Shown: piece after piece, positions 12,500 through 13,398 of the stretch | How positions within the stretch are numbered: the stretch's first letter is position 1 | Layout of the letters: every line of letters begins with the position of its first letter | NCBI GenBank assembly: GCA_021850555.1 | Contig: JAJZLX010000490.1 | Span: 1-13,398 of the forward strand | Source: Pseudomonadota bacterium | GTDB taxonomy: Bacteria > Pseudomonadota > Gammaproteobacteria > Steroidobacterales > Steroidobacteraceae | Reading direction: 5' to 3' | DNA length: 13,398 nucleotides | The notes under the pieces: generated by a model | The model's input: only the letters and a program-made list of their open reading frames with translations | The model's database searches: none | What the model was told of the DNA's origin: nothing | Program-made: the position numbers and the translations under genes

Positions 12500-12820
12500 T
12501 CAGTCGGGCAGCGTCGCCCCCGCCTGGAAGGCCCGCCAGCAGTCCGCAGGTACGGCTGAGGCCGCGACCCGGTGCCAGTGAAGCCGCTCGGCCTTGGTGA
12601 GGCCGTTGTACCAGGCCATGCCGAGCTCGGCGTCCTGCGGGATCACGGACTTCGCGGACTGCGCCGGCTCGATGACCAGCGCGCCCCGGTCGGCATCATG
12701 CCGTGCCGTGAGGCCGGCACGGGCCAGCGCCTCGGACAGGCGGACCAGGGGAACGTTGCCGGCGATCAGCGCCGGGACTTCGCTGGCGTCGCAGCGCAGC
12801 GCGACCGTGAAGGTGCTCAT
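12500..12820 (-). CDS. Prophage-associated hypothetical protein
   Basis: A 106-residue protein read on the minus strand. Its ATG (12818-12820) overlaps the stop of the upstream gene, and AAAGGTG on that strand (12827-12833) serves as ribosome binding site. The N-terminal half looks like a small alpha/beta unit (TFTVALRCD, LVRLSEALARAGL). The C-terminal half (about 65-103, GMAWYNGLTKAERLHWHR then PADCWRAFQ) matches a segment I have met in uncharacterised prophage proteins of Proteobacteria. The function is unknown. Opposite orientation to the rest and position at the element edge suit an accessory gene expressed in the lysogen. Confidence 0.65.
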   Translation of the reverse strand: MSTFTVALRCDASEVPALIAGNVPLVRLSEALARAGLTARHDADRGALVIEPAQSAKSVIPQDAELGMAWYNGLTKAERLHWHRVAASAVPADCWRAFQAGATLPD

Positions 12821-13074
12821 GCCGGCACCTTTGGTTGCACCCGGCCGTTGTATGAGATGCGCCAGCGGGCGCCACCGGGGCCGGCGACCTCGCCGGGTGC
12901 GAAGGTCGATGCACCCTCGCCGGACTCATCGCGGGCGGACTCGTAGATGGTGACAGCCTCATCGAGCGATGCGACCTCGCGGCGCAGCGCTGGGCGGCCT
13001 GTCTCGCGTGAGCCTGGGACGTACAGGGAGAAGGGATGCGCCTCGGCGGGCGCGCTATGCTTTTCGGTAGCCAT
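12817..13074 (-). CDS. Prophage-associated small hypothetical protein
   Basis: An 85-residue protein, first gene of the minus-strand pair. ATG at 13072-13074 has GAGGTG on that strand (13082-13087) seven bases upstream. The N-terminus is loose and polar; SLDEAVTIYESARDES is a likely helix, and FAPGEV followed by WRISYNGRV gives C-terminal strands. The end pattern (ISYNGRV) is familiar from small prophage proteins without assigned function. It overlaps the next gene by 4 bp. The divergent region beyond 13087 should contain its promoter. Confidence 0.62.
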   Translation of the reverse strand: MATEKHSAPAEAHPFSLYVPGSRETGRPALRREVASLDEAVTIYESARDESGEGASTFAPGEVAGPGGARWRISYNGRVQPKVPA

Positions 13075-13307
13075 GCTTCAGCACCTCGATTGCTGGACGT
13101 GGTGAGCCGCTCGGCCGTGGTAATGCACGGTCGGGCGGCGCTTGCCGAGAGACTGAGAGGGCAGGGCGACCGAGTTACAGGACGTGTGAGCGGCTTTTCC
13201 GAAATGCAACGCCCGAATATTCCGGGGTTACAGATCGGGAACAATTAGCCGTAACTCGCTGAATAACAAGGAAAAGAGAATCACACCATGTAGCAACGGA
13301 GGGCTCG
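13075..13307. promoter_or_regulatory. Divergent control region at the right edge
   Basis: This 233-bp stretch has no supported gene on either strand. It separates the minus-strand pair from a possible plus-strand start at 13308. The segment 13213-13280 is clearly A/T-richer and contains the 8-bp palindrome GAATATTC (13215-13222) flanked by CCC and, after one base, GGG. Read on the minus strand, TTGTTC, 17 bp and AATATT form a weak sigma-70-like promoter toward 13074. It is a reasonable place for repressor binding, but no repressor gene was found in the window. Confidence 0.4.
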
Positions 13308-13398
13308 ATGGGCCGGGGGCGGCCAGGGGATATCCCCGCGCTCTGCAAGCGACGCTGCGCGCGCCGGCCGGGAAGAATCCGCGGGGTCCCGGGGGAGC
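13308..13398 (+). CDS. Possible gene start, cut by window end
   Basis: An open frame of 30 codons runs from ATG 13308 to the edge, with GGAGG (13298-13302) five bases upstream. The start reads MGRGRPGDIPALCKRRCARR and is very rich in Arg and Gly. The ribosome binding site is its main support. The base composition (long G and C runs) could equally be non-coding, and no family can be judged from 30 residues. Confidence 0.3.
   Translation, partial: MGRGRPGDIPALCKRRCARRPGRIRGVPGE

Noticed and set aside
2898..13259. The 13-mer AGCCGTAACTCGC at 2898 and again at 13247, considered as an att pair or operator
   Set aside because: A single 13-bp match is near the chance level for a window of this length; the first copy lies inside the zinc-finger coding sequence and the second has no related context.

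Overview
This GC-rich window looks like an integrated mobile element, a prophage or phage satellite, in a gammaproteobacterial chromosome. The left edge (2-136) is the 3' end of pilZ, a host type IV pilus gene; its terminal THTM is the ending I know from Pseudomonas-type PilZ. No host sequence is recognisable on the right, so the right border lies beyond the window or is not visible.

Layout. (1) 137-293: host/element junction, where attL should lie. (2) 294-3252: tyrosine integrase, an unrecognised gene, a small AlpA/MerR-like DNA-binding protein (possible excisionase or activator), a double zinc-finger protein and a small orphan. (3) 3245-6958: replication block made of a Prim-Pol primase, an AAA+-like helicase, a small winged-helix-like protein and a second, catalytic-domain-only tyrosine recombinase. 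The winged-helix ORF is bracketed by two large hairpins whose arms are triplets of 9-bp G/C-rich repeats. Each hairpin is followed at the same distance by a copy of a 45-bp direct repeat; this is the best origin candidate. (4) 7038-8762: RuvC-like resolvase, two small unknowns, an SSB and a small winged-helix-like protein. (5) 8808-10675: probable TerS and a clear TerL. (6) 10845-12446: ribbon-helix-helix protein, two unknowns, and a structured leader with an intrinsic terminator placed directly before the ribosome binding site of an alanine-rich protein built from three repeats. (7) 12456-13074: a terminator between convergent units and two minus-strand accessory genes. (8) 13075-13398: divergent control region and the start of a possible gene cut by the window edge.

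Working together. Many genes overlap at ATGA or GTGA junctions with good Shine-Dalgarno sites, so 294-4000 and 7038-9218 read as translationally coupled runs. The content covers integration, regulation, priming and unwinding, ssDNA protection, junction resolution and packaging. No portal, capsid, tail or lysis gene was recognised here, and TerL is followed by small accessory genes instead of a portal. That resembles satellites that borrow capsids from a helper, but structural genes could lie to the right of the window.

Most interesting: the duplicated hairpin-plus-repeat module (5674-6216), the attenuator-like leader (11745-11957) with its repeat-protein gene, and the packaging genes without visible capsid genes.
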